NCBI GenBank assembly: GCA_963738625.1
Contig: CAVTXH010000020.1
Span: 124,001-188,000, forward strand
Length of the DNA: 64,000 bases
Reading direction: 5' to 3'
From: UBA7672 sp963738625
Lineage (GTDB): Bacteria; Pseudomonadota; Alphaproteobacteria; Caulobacterales; Hyphomonadaceae
The notes under the pieces are model-generated. The model ran no database searches. It was not told the origin of the DNA and saw nothing but the letters and a program-made list of their open reading frames with translations. Positions 56,888-64,000 of the stretch are shown one piece after another (position 1 is the first letter of the stretch; each line of letters starts with the position of its first letter). A program made the translations under genes and the position numbers.

Positions 56888-58477
56888 ATGTTCGGAAAGC
56901 GCTCAACGACAGGCGGGCCGGGGAATCCGCCGCCGCCAGAAACGGCCGCTGCGCCGCGTCAAGCGCCATCGCCGGCATCTTCTTCTTCCAACCCGCCGCC
57001 GCCGCCCCCCAAGGCGGCAGCGCCGCGTTCGGCGTCGGCGCCGGCCGCTGCGCTGAAGGATGACGATCCGCCGCCTCCGCCGCCCAAGGCCGCTGGGCCC
57101 AAGCCGGCCGCGTCGTCGGCGCCCAAGGCGTCGTCCAAGTCGTCTCCGCCTCCGCCGCCCAAAGAAAAGATCGCGCAGATCGACAACCGGTCGGACGACT
57201 ACTATCGGACCAAGACCGAAGTCTTCAACGCGCTGATCGACACGATCGACCTCTCGCAGCTCGCCCAGCTCGACCAGGAAAGCGCGCGCGAGGAGATCCG
57301 CGACATCGTGATCGAGATCGTCTCGATCAAGAATGTGGTCATGTCTGTGGCCGAGCAGGAAACCCTGCTCGAGGACATCTGCAACGACGTTCTCGGCTAT
57401 GGCCCGCTCGAGCCGTTGCTGGCGCGCGATGACATCGCCGATATCATGGTCAACGGCGCCGGCACGACCTACATCGAGGTGGCCGGCAAGATCCAGCGCA
57501 CCAACATCCGCTTCCGCGATAACGCGCAGCTGATGAACATCTGCCAAAGGATCGTCAGCCAGGTCGGCCGTCGTGTCGACGAAAGCTCGCCGATCTGCGA
57601 CGCGCGTCTTGCCGACGGATCCCGCGTCAACGTCATTGCTCCGCCGCTGGCGATCGATGGCCCCGCGCTCACCATCCGGAAATTCAAGAAGGACAAGCTG
57701 AAGATCACGGATCTCGTGAACTTCAAGTCCATCTCCGAACCCGGCGCGGAAATCCTGCGTATCATCGGCGCTTCACGCTGCAACACGCTGATCTCCGGCG
57801 GCACCGGTTCGGGCAAGACCACGCTGCTCAACACGCTGACGGCATTCATCGCGCCCGGCGAGCGCGTCATCACCTGCGAAGACGCGGCCGAACTCCAGCT
57901 GCAGCAGCCGCATGTGGTGCGTCTCGAAACCCGCCCACCCAACCTTGAGGGGCAGGGCAAGGTCTCGATGACCGACCTCGTCAAGAACTGTCTGCGTATG
58001 CGCCCCGACCGCATCATCGTCGGCGAGGTTCGCGGACCTGAAGCGTTCGACCTTCTCCAGGCGATGAACACCGGCCACGACGGTTCGATGGGCACGCTGC
58101 ACGCCAACACGCCGCGCGAAGCGCTGAGCCGTCTCGAATCCATGATCACCATGGGCGGCTTCACGCTGCCGCAGCGCACGATCCGCGAGATGATCGTTGG
58201 CTCGATCGACATCGTCATCCAGGCTTCGCGCCTTCGCGACGGCTCGAGAAAAATCGTTTCGATCACCGAAGTCATGGGGCTCGAGGGCGACGTCATCGTC
58301 ACCCAGGACGTCATGCGCTACGAGATCGAGGGCGAGGACAAGGACGGCAAGCTGATCGGCACGCACAAGGGCACCGGCATCGGCCGTCCGCGCTTCTGGG
58401 AGCGCGCCCGCTACTTCAACATGGACGCTGATCTCGGCCGCGCGCTCGACGCGCTGGAAGAGGGCACCCGCGGATGA
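56888..58477 (+). CDS. cpaF: Pilus extension/retraction ATPase CpaF/TadA
   Basis: 529 residues. About 85 Pro/Ala/Ser-rich residues precede the conserved part. The Walker A GGTGSGKTT has Lys310, and the Asp box and Walker B are in PDRIIVGEVRGPEAFDLLQAMNTGHDGSMGTLHANT. It powers assembly, and in Caulobacter also retraction, of Tad pili. The start ATG follows cpaE by 9 bases, and the stop overlaps the tadB start as ATGA. Confidence 0.96.
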   Translation: MFGKRSTTGGPGNPPPPETAAAPRQAPSPASSSSNPPPPPPKAAAPRSASAPAAALKDDDPPPPPPKAAGPKPAASSAPKASSKSSPPPPPKEKIAQIDNRSDDYYRTKTEVFNALIDTIDLSQLAQLDQESAREEIRDIVIEIVSIKNVVMSVAEQETLLEDICNDVLGYGPLEPLLARDDIADIMVNGAGTTYIEVAGKIQRTNIRFRDNAQLMNICQRIVSQVGRRVDESSPICDARLADGSRVNVIAPPLAIDGPALTIRKFKKDKLKITDLVNFKSISEPGAEILRIIGASRCNTLISGGTGSGKTTLLNTLTAFIAPGERVITCEDAAELQLQQPHVVRLETRPPNLEGQGKVSMTDLVKNCLRMRPDRIIVGEVRGPEAFDLLQAMNTGHDGSMGTLHANTPREALSRLESMITMGGFTLPQRTIREMIVGSIDIVIQASRLRDGSRKIVSITEVMGLEGDVIVTQDVMRYEIEGEDKDGKLIGTHKGTGIGRPRFWERARYFNMDADLGRALDALEEGTRG

Positions 58478-59478
58478 ACCCAGACATTATCACTTACGGC
58501 GCCGCCGGTCTCGCTTTCATCGCGATCACAGCGGTCGGCTTCGTATTCGCCGGCTCTTCCAGCCGCGGGAAGCAAAGCAAGCGCCTGAAGGCGATCAGCG
58601 ACGGCGGGCGTAGTGCGCGGGTGAGCGGCGCGGACGCCAACGCGGCTCGCCGCAAGCAGATGGCCGACGCGACCAAGGCGCTGCGAGATCGCGAAGAGGC
58701 TAACCGCAGGAACAGGGCGGTTCGCACCACCATCGAGGACAGGATCAAGCAGGCCGGCTTCTCGTTTCCGGTTTCGAGCTTCTGGATCGCTTCCGGCATC
58801 GCCGGGGTTCTGACCACTGGAGGCCTGCTGTTGGCCGGCCTCAACAAGGATACGCAGATACTGATTTCACTCGGCATCGGCTTTGCGGCGGCCTTTGGCC
58901 TGCCGCGCTGGGTGCTCGGCATGGCCATCAAGAGCCGCCAGAAGAAATTCATCAGCCAGTTCGCCGACGCGATCGACGTCATCGTTCGCGGCGTGAAGTC
59001 CGGTTTGCCGCTGAACGAGTGTCTTCGCATGATCGCGAAGGAGAGTGCGCAACCGCTGGCGGGCGAGTTTCAGCTGGTGTGCGATGCGCTGGTGATGGGC
59101 GTGGTGCTGCCCCAGGCGCTGGAGCGCATGTACCAGCGCATGCCGACCCAGGAAGTGAACTTCTTCAACATCGTGCTCAACATCCAGTCGAAGGCGGGCG
59201 GCAACCTGTCCGAGGCGCTGGGCAACCTGTCGGGCGTGCTGCGCTCGCGGAAGCTGCTGCGCGAGAAGATCAAGGCGCTGTCGTCCGAGGCCAAGGCTTC
59301 GGCGATGATCATCGGCGCGCTGCCGGTGATCGTCTGTCTGCTCGTCTACCTGACGACGCCCGCCTACATCATGACGCTGTTCACGCACCCGACGGGGCAC
59401 TTCATCCTGCTGATGGCTGGCGGCCTGATGGGTACTGGCATCTACGTCATGCGTCAGATGATCAACTTCGACTTCTAG
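58474..59478 (+). CDS. tadB: Tad pilus inner-membrane platform protein TadB/CpaG
   Basis: 334 residues. An N-terminal helix (ITYGAAGLAFIAITAVGFVFAG), a charged linker and two more helices precede the T2SSF domain (FADAIDVIVRGVKSGLPLNECLRMI), followed by two C-terminal helices. It forms the membrane platform on which CpaF works, together with TadC. It overlaps cpaF by four bases and is followed by tadC after 9 bases. Confidence 0.94.
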   Translation: MNPDIITYGAAGLAFIAITAVGFVFAGSSSRGKQSKRLKAISDGGRSARVSGADANAARRKQMADATKALRDREEANRRNRAVRTTIEDRIKQAGFSFPVSSFWIASGIAGVLTTGGLLLAGLNKDTQILISLGIGFAAAFGLPRWVLGMAIKSRQKKFISQFADAIDVIVRGVKSGLPLNECLRMIAKESAQPLAGEFQLVCDALVMGVVLPQALERMYQRMPTQEVNFFNIVLNIQSKAGGNLSEALGNLSGVLRSRKLLREKIKALSSEAKASAMIIGALPVIVCLLVYLTTPAYIMTLFTHPTGHFILLMAGGLMGTGIYVMRQMINFDF

Positions 59479-59487
59479 GGAGGGCGC

Positions 59488-60468
59488 ATGAACTGGGTTT
59501 CCTTCCTCACCGATCCGATGACGCTGGCCGCGGGCTTTGCGGCGGTGGCCACCTTCGCGACCGTCATGACCATCGCTGCTCCCGCTTTCAGCAGCGACAA
59601 GCTGACCAGCCGCCTCAAGGCCGTCGCCAACCGCCGCGAGGAGCTGCGCAAGAAGAGCCGCGCCGCGCTGGAGGGCGACGCCAGCAAGAAGACGCTGCGC
59701 GTCCGCGACACGTCGCTGCTCAAGAAGTTCGTCGACAAGCTCGACCTTCAGAAGGCCCTCGAAGACCCCGGCGTCGTCAAGAAGCTCGTACAGGCCGGCT
59801 TGCGCGGGCCGCGCCCGGTTTCGATCTTCTATTTCTGCCGTTTCGCGATGCCGCTGTTCTTAGGCGTCGCCGCGTTCGTCTATCTGTGGTTCATCAACGA
59901 TCACGGCCAGAGCATGCAGGTGAAGATCGGCGGCGTCGTCGCCGGCTTCGCGCTGGGCTTCTACGGCCCCAACCTCTATCTCGAGAACCTCATCACCAAG
60001 CGCCGCAAGTCGATCATGCGCGCCTTCCCGGACAGTCTCGACATGCTGCTGATCTGCGTCGAGTCGGGCATGTCCATCGAGCTCGCCTTCGCGCGCGTCG
60101 GCGAGGAGATCGGCACCGCTTCCGCCGAGCTCGCCGAGGAGTTCGCGCTGACGACCGCCGAGCTTTCCTACCTGCAGGACCGCCGCACCGCCTATTACAA
60201 CCTCTCCGAGCGCACCAACCATCCCGGCGTCAAGGGCGTCGCCATGGCGCTCGTGCAGGCCGAGAAGTACGGTACGCCGCTCGGCGCTGCGCTGCGCGTC
60301 ATGGCCAAGGAGAACCGCGAGATGCGGATCACCGAGGCCGAGAAGATCGCCGCCTCGCTGCCCGCCAAGCTTACCGTGCCGATGATCGTGTTCTTCCTGC
60401 CCGTGCTGTTCCTCGTCGTTCTCGGGCCCGCCTTCATCAAGATCAGCGACATGGGCTTCGGCAAGTAG
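59488..60468 (+). CDS. tadC: Tad pilus inner-membrane platform protein TadC/CpaH
   Basis: 326 residues, the paralog of TadB. An N-terminal helix, a charged segment and two central helices (FAMPLFLGVAAFVYLWF, KIGGVVAGFALGFYGPNLYL) precede the T2SSF domain (AFPDSLDMLLICVESGMSIELAFARV), and two C-terminal helices end near GPAFIKISDMGFGK. It completes the platform. The locus ends here; no TadD/TadG/TadE homologs follow in the window. Confidence 0.94.
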   Translation: MNWVSFLTDPMTLAAGFAAVATFATVMTIAAPAFSSDKLTSRLKAVANRREELRKKSRAALEGDASKKTLRVRDTSLLKKFVDKLDLQKALEDPGVVKKLVQAGLRGPRPVSIFYFCRFAMPLFLGVAAFVYLWFINDHGQSMQVKIGGVVAGFALGFYGPNLYLENLITKRRKSIMRAFPDSLDMLLICVESGMSIELAFARVGEEIGTASAELAEEFALTTAELSYLQDRRTAYYNLSERTNHPGVKGVAMALVQAEKYGTPLGAALRVMAKENREMRITEAEKIAASLPAKLTVPMIVFFLPVLFLVVLGPAFIKISDMGFGK

Positions 60469-60839
60469 CGGCTTCACCGCCGTCGTCACCATCGTCTTCT
60501 GCTTCGTCTTCACCTGCGTCGTCGCAGCGACGCGCGGCGCGACGACAATTCGTCGGTGCGGTGCAGGACAAGTCGCGCTCCCGACAGTCGTATAGGCTTG
60601 AAAAAGCGCGTATTTTTGCGTGCGGGCGATGGGTTTGGGAGATGCCGGACCGTACCTGATCCTGAACGTTGCGCCGCCAGAATTCGCGGCGCGTTCCCCT
60701 TTCAGGAGAAAAGCGTGGTCTGAGCCCTCGGCGCTGAAGCGCTCCCCAGCGGAAACGCGTTCGGCCTACCTGACGGTTCCGGCTGCAGCGGCAAGGCCGG
60801 CGCCTGCAACCGCTTGGACCCGCTTCCAGACTTCGAATT
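60469..60839. other. Intergenic region after the pilus locus
   Basis: About 370 bases without a convincing gene. A GC-rich inverted repeat (GCGCCGC with GCGGCGC, 8-base loop) lies near 60670-60692; no T-run follows. The preceding tadC transcript should end somewhere here. Confidence 0.4.
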
Positions 60840-62456
60840 CTAAGTGGCGCGGATCGAATACAGGGTCGCATTGCTGATCGCATAGACCGCGCCGTCGGCG
60901 CCGACGAGCGTCGGGGTATAGGCCTGGCCGAGGCCGGAGTTGAGCCGCACGCTCTGCGAGAGCGTGTTCGTCGCGAGGTCCCAGCGGTACATGACGCCGT
61001 CCTCGTTGTTCGCGAGGACGGATTTGCGCTGCGGATCCGCGGCCATCGTGTTGATGCACCACTCGCGCCGCGCCGTGGGGGAGCCGGCGTCCAGCGTCGG
61101 CCCGAGGATCGTCATGACTTCGCGCATCACCTGCACGCTGGGCGCGATCGGGTCGGCCTGGCTCGCCCCCGGGTCGAGCACGGCGAGCCGGTTCAGCCCG
61201 TCGCCCGTTCCCACTCCGCGGTAGTTGTTGTACTTCTGCACGAGCAGGTAGGTCGACGCGCCGGCATAGGACGGCACGGTCGACGCCGGGATCACGCTGG
61301 GCGACACGTCCCAGCCGAAGCTGCCGGGCGCGCCTGCCGGATTGAGCAGCGCATCGAACTGCAGCAGCCAGCCGCGCGCGTTGTGCGTGCCGAACTGCGC
61401 TTCCAGCACGCCGTAGAACACGCGGCCGTCCGGCCCGACCACCGGCGAAGACGTCCCGTCGTCGCTGACGCGCGCGGGGGTGTTGAGGTTCGGGTCCGTC
61501 AACGCGATCCTCGCGCGCACCGCGAGCGTCGTGCTGTCGAGCGCGAGCAGGTAGCCCCTCTGCGTGACGCCGGCCGCCACGGCTGTGTTCACCGCGATGT
61601 AGACCGTGGCGCCGTTGTTCGAGATCGCCGGCGCGCAATTCATCGCGGGCTTCTGGATCGAGGGGTCGGCCGCCGCCGCGGCGGCGCCGACCCACAGCCC
61701 CACGCCATCCGGCGAGACGCGCGCGATGCCGCTCACCAGCCCCGCCGGGTTCGCGGCCGTGACGTGGAAGCCGAAGAAAACATTGCCTTGCGCATCGGCC
61801 GTCACCGGCGTGTTGATGAACACGGCGGCGTCGAACGCTGCGGGATTGGCGTTGTACGCGGCGGCGCCGTAGAACACGTGCGTTGTGAGCGTGGCGTTGG
61901 CCGCATCCGCGTCGGCGCGCACCGCCAGCTTGCCGCCGGCGCCCGGCGCATAGAGGCGGCCCTGCTGCGTGAGCAGCACGTTATAGGGTGGAACCCAGTT
62001 GTGCGGCGGCGTTACGTAGTCGGCGGCTGCCGACCACAGAAGCGCGCCGGTCATCCCGTTGCGGCCTTCGATGCGATAGCCGCCGGCGGCTGTCGTCTTC
62101 ACCGGGATCACCACGGTGTTGTTCGTCGTCACGACCGGCGACCCGTAGTGCGTGAGCAGCGCCCCGCTCTGCGTGTATTGCGGCGCGAGGTCGACGGCGG
62201 ACGACCACGCGATGCGTCCGAAATCCTGCGACGCGATCGCGCTCACCGCCGTATGCTGCGCATCGCGGCCATAGCCGAACCATGCCGGGCCCGACACTGG
62301 CGGGGGCGGCGGGGGCGGAGGGGGAGGGGGCGGGGGCGGAGGCCCGGGCGCGGGCGACCCGCCGCCGCCGCATGCGGCGAGCAAGCCGGACGACGACAGC
62401 ATCATCGTCGCGCTGCGGCGCGAAACGACAGCGGGGGGACTGCCACGTCGGCTCAT
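60840..62456 (-). CDS. Beta-propeller (PQQ-like) lipoprotein
   Basis: 538 residues. An Arg-rich N-terminus (SRRGSPPAVVSRRSATMML) precedes a lipobox LAAC, Gly-rich and a run of about 16 prolines, probably a rigid spacer from the membrane. The rest shows repeated W-rich strands with recurring motifs such as GSPVVTTNNTVVIPV, SSPVVGPDGRVFYGV and TPTLVGADGAVYAI, which fits a seven- or eight-bladed PQQ-like propeller. No catalytic residues are recognised; such lipoproteins bind partners in the periplasm or on the surface. Up to 12 codons upstream could also be coding. Confidence 0.8.
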   Translation of the reverse strand: MSRRGSPPAVVSRRSATMMLSSSGLLAACGGGGSPAPGPPPPPPPPPPPPPPPVSGPAWFGYGRDAQHTAVSAIASQDFGRIAWSSAVDLAPQYTQSGALLTHYGSPVVTTNNTVVIPVKTTAAGGYRIEGRNGMTGALLWSAAADYVTPPHNWVPPYNVLLTQQGRLYAPGAGGKLAVRADADAANATLTTHVFYGAAAYNANPAAFDAAVFINTPVTADAQGNVFFGFHVTAANPAGLVSGIARVSPDGVGLWVGAAAAAADPSIQKPAMNCAPAISNNGATVYIAVNTAVAAGVTQRGYLLALDSTTLAVRARIALTDPNLNTPARVSDDGTSSPVVGPDGRVFYGVLEAQFGTHNARGWLLQFDALLNPAGAPGSFGWDVSPSVIPASTVPSYAGASTYLLVQKYNNYRGVGTGDGLNRLAVLDPGASQADPIAPSVQVMREVMTILGPTLDAGSPTARREWCINTMAADPQRKSVLANNEDGVMYRWDLATNTLSQSVRLNSGLGQAYTPTLVGADGAVYAISNATLYSIRAT

Positions 62457-62600
62457 GGCGGCCAGCATAGCCTTGTCTTCGATGAAATGCACCGCGCCGG
62501 TTGCGCCGGTCAGACCAAGATGATTGTGATCTTCGCCTGGCTGGCGAGCCTTGCAGCTTTTCGCTTAGACTTCGAGCCGAGCGGCAAAGGACCCCGCAAA

Positions 62601-63266
62601 ATGCGCACTCATTCCATTTCTAGGCTCGCTCTCGCTTTGATGTTCAGCGCAATTACGCCAGCCTGCTCCAAAGCCTCGGCGCCTCAGCCGCCGGTGGAAG
62701 AAATCCTGCCCGCACCGCCGAACCCGGTGCATGTTGACCCGCCGCTTCCGCCCGTATCACTCGCGGAGGCGTTTCCGGACTGCACGTGGGCGGAGACGCG
62801 CGGCGCGGGCATGTCGCTCTGGGCTTATGATTGTCCCGCGGCCAAGATCGTGGCGGATGAAACACTGCCCGGCCTTGTGAGGGTCCATGCAGGTGAAGAC
62901 GCCCCCGCGCCATCCACCGTGGTTCAGCTATTCGATATCGCCGAAGCCGCGCCAATCGACTCCATCTTGGCCGCTGTACAGGCAGCCTCTCCCGCCCCGG
63001 ATGTGACGCTCTGCACGCTTCAGCCCTCGCGGTCGATGGCGGGCTGGCACGAGTTCATGCCGACAGGCACGCTGAGTGACGCATACGGCAAATTCACCGC
63101 AGGCGACACTGAATCACCCTCGATGCCCTGTGGCCAACTCGGAGCTTCAGAGAGCGGCGGTCGCTATTTCAAGATGCTTCCCGGTTCGACCTCGAAAGTC
63201 GCCGTCGTCCATATGCCGTCCGACATACCGAGCTTTGACATCAAAACGCTTTCAGCGGTGCATTGA
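62601..63266 (+). CDS. Lipoprotein of unknown function
   Basis: 221 residues with a signal ending TPAC, then a proline-rich linker (PPVEEILPAPPNPVHVDPPLPP). The mature part has four spaced cysteines (FPDCTWAE, YDCPAAK, LCTLQPS, MPCGQ) that may form two disulfides. No domain recognised. The next gene, 62 bases downstream on the same strand, also encodes a lipoprotein. The frame extends far upstream as an antisense shadow of the propeller gene, so the ATG at 62601 is the start. Confidence 0.75.
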   Translation: MRTHSISRLALALMFSAITPACSKASAPQPPVEEILPAPPNPVHVDPPLPPVSLAEAFPDCTWAETRGAGMSLWAYDCPAAKIVADETLPGLVRVHAGEDAPAPSTVVQLFDIAEAAPIDSILAAVQAASPAPDVTLCTLQPSRSMAGWHEFMPTGTLSDAYGKFTAGDTESPSMPCGQLGASESGGRYFKMLPGSTSKVAVVHMPSDIPSFDIKTLSAVH

Positions 63267-63328
63267 AGGCGAGGCGCCGGTCGTCAGAGCGGCTCGCTAC
63301 ATTCGCGTCTTGGAGTGAGGTTCCTCGC

Positions 63329-64000
63329 ATGAAGAAGACCATTCTGGCGATCGCAGCCTTCGTGCTCGCGGCTAGCGGATGCAATCAGCGCAACGTTGCG
63401 GACAACTCCGAGCCCTCCGCAAATTCCGTCGATCAAGCCGCCAGTGTGAACGACACGTTGTCTCAAACCCCGGTGGACGACAACACGGCGCAGACGACGG
63501 CCATAGAACCTGAAAACGATGCGAGCACCCAAACAGTCCTTCAAGCATGCCTGCAACGTAAGGCTAATCCACCGCCGGCGAACGAGAAACCACCGGTCAA
63601 TGCGAAGGGCCTGTACGCCAACAAGGGCGAATGCCGGGGCTGCGCGACTGGCTGGTGGCGAACGGCCGAAACAGCGACCCTTTATGCCGCCCCGGACCTC
63701 GAAGCCGAGCAAGTCAAATCAGTGCCGGCCGGATCGTGGCTGTATGCACTGGAGACTGTCTCTTTCACCTCCCCCACGCGAGGCGTAGTTGTAAAGTCAG
63801 GCGGCAAGTTCAACCAGTGCGATACGGTCTACCACGTCTATACAAGTCACGATGAAGGGGAGTCCTGGGACACGGTCTGGCGACAAGGCGAACTCCTTGT
63901 CTACGAGGAGGCAGCTGACGCTCGCATTCATTGGATCGGGGGCTTGCCATTTGTAGATTTGTACCATGACGATGGCTGGTGGGTGCATCTGCAGGGACGC
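63329..64000 (+). CDS. Lipoprotein with SH3-like region (cut by window end)
   Basis: 224 residues are visible and the frame is still open at the end of the window. The signal MKKTILAIAAFVLAASGC has a clean lipobox. A Ser/Thr/Asp-rich linker of about 80 residues follows, then a region resembling a bacterial SH3 domain (TLYAAPDLEAEQVKSVPAGSW) and a Trp- and His-rich C-terminal part. SH3-like domains in such proteins bind cell-wall peptides. ATG follows GTGAGG. Function otherwise unknown. Confidence 0.75.
   Translation, partial: MKKTILAIAAFVLAASGCNQRNVADNSEPSANSVDQAASVNDTLSQTPVDDNTAQTTAIEPENDASTQTVLQACLQRKANPPPANEKPPVNAKGLYANKGECRGCATGWWRTAETATLYAAPDLEAEQVKSVPAGSWLYALETVSFTSPTRGVVVKSGGKFNQCDTVYHVYTSHDEGESWDTVWRQGELLVYEEAADARIHWIGGLPFVDLYHDDGWWVHLQGR

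Noticed and set aside
61383..62600. Long upstream extension of the lipoprotein gene at 62601
   Set aside because: The extension is antisense to the propeller lipoprotein and Arg/Gly-rich; the signal peptide starts at 62601.

Overview
The window is a GC-rich chromosomal segment from an alphaproteobacterium. The gene content fits Caulobacterales (Hyphomonadaceae-like): a DUF4167 protein, an ELM1-family protein coupled to greA, an ATP-cone-less class Ia ribonucleotide reductase, and a complete Flp/Tad (Cpa) pilus locus. The genus assignment is inference. I see no tRNA, rRNA, CRISPR array, prophage, transposase or defence island.

Layout. 0-15.4 kb: an alpha/beta-hydrolase lipoprotein, then a mostly minus-strand housekeeping block with carA, a GT2 glycosyltransferase, an MBL-fold hydrolase, an S1/P1 nuclease, carB, greA, an ELM1-family gene, trxB, an M23 peptidase and a small secreted protein. 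Plus-strand genes for a CAP-domain protein and an M28-like lipoprotein lie within it. 15.6-25.9 kb: a fatty acid desaturase, two coupled small membrane proteins, an AlkA-type glycosylase, an HNH nuclease, a MAPEG protein, prfA-MOSC, slyX, prmC, a DUF4167 protein and a VOC protein. 25.9-29.7 kb: a long, highly structured intergenic region, then a polyamine pair (deoxyhypusine-synthase-like enzyme and ornithine-type decarboxylase) with two dispersed inverted-repeat elements beside them. 30-41.7 kb: a nucleoside deaminase, an M16 metalloprotease, PstS, a GT4 glycosyltransferase, the bifunctional proline oxidase PutA, an amidohydrolase and a DUF1579-like protein. 42-46.2 kb: nrdA and nrdB, separated by an outer-membrane protein gene, each preceded by a good NrdR box. 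46.3-50.3 kb: two small membrane proteins, AMP nucleosidase and a UMF1-type MFS transporter. 50.3-60.5 kb: the Tad pilus locus (a divergent CpaC-N-like gene, flp, cpaA-F, tadB, tadC). 60.8-64 kb: a beta-propeller lipoprotein and two further lipoproteins, the last cut by the window end.

Sequence quality matters here. Single-base indels break carB, carA, the deoxyhypusine-synthase-like gene, the decarboxylase, the M16 protease and nrdA. Between about 47.5 and 55.6 kb almost every gene (amn, the MFS gene and flp through the start of cpaE) carries repeated indels, mostly one extra base. Protein conservation continues on both sides of each shift. The best reading is a read-length patch of poorly polished sequence, not mass gene decay, so I annotate these as whole genes.

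Functionally the window combines nucleotide metabolism (carbamoyl phosphate, ribonucleotide reduction, AMP cleavage), translation and transcription accessories (prfA, prmC, greA), envelope lipoproteins and hydrolases, polyamine synthesis, proline catabolism and surface attachment by Tad pili. I did not find a clearly new multi-gene system. The strongest leads are the multi-hairpin intergenic region at 26.27-26.56 kb, the bacterial deoxyhypusine-synthase homolog with its decarboxylase partner, and the NrdR-controlled RNR that has no ATP-cone in either subunit.
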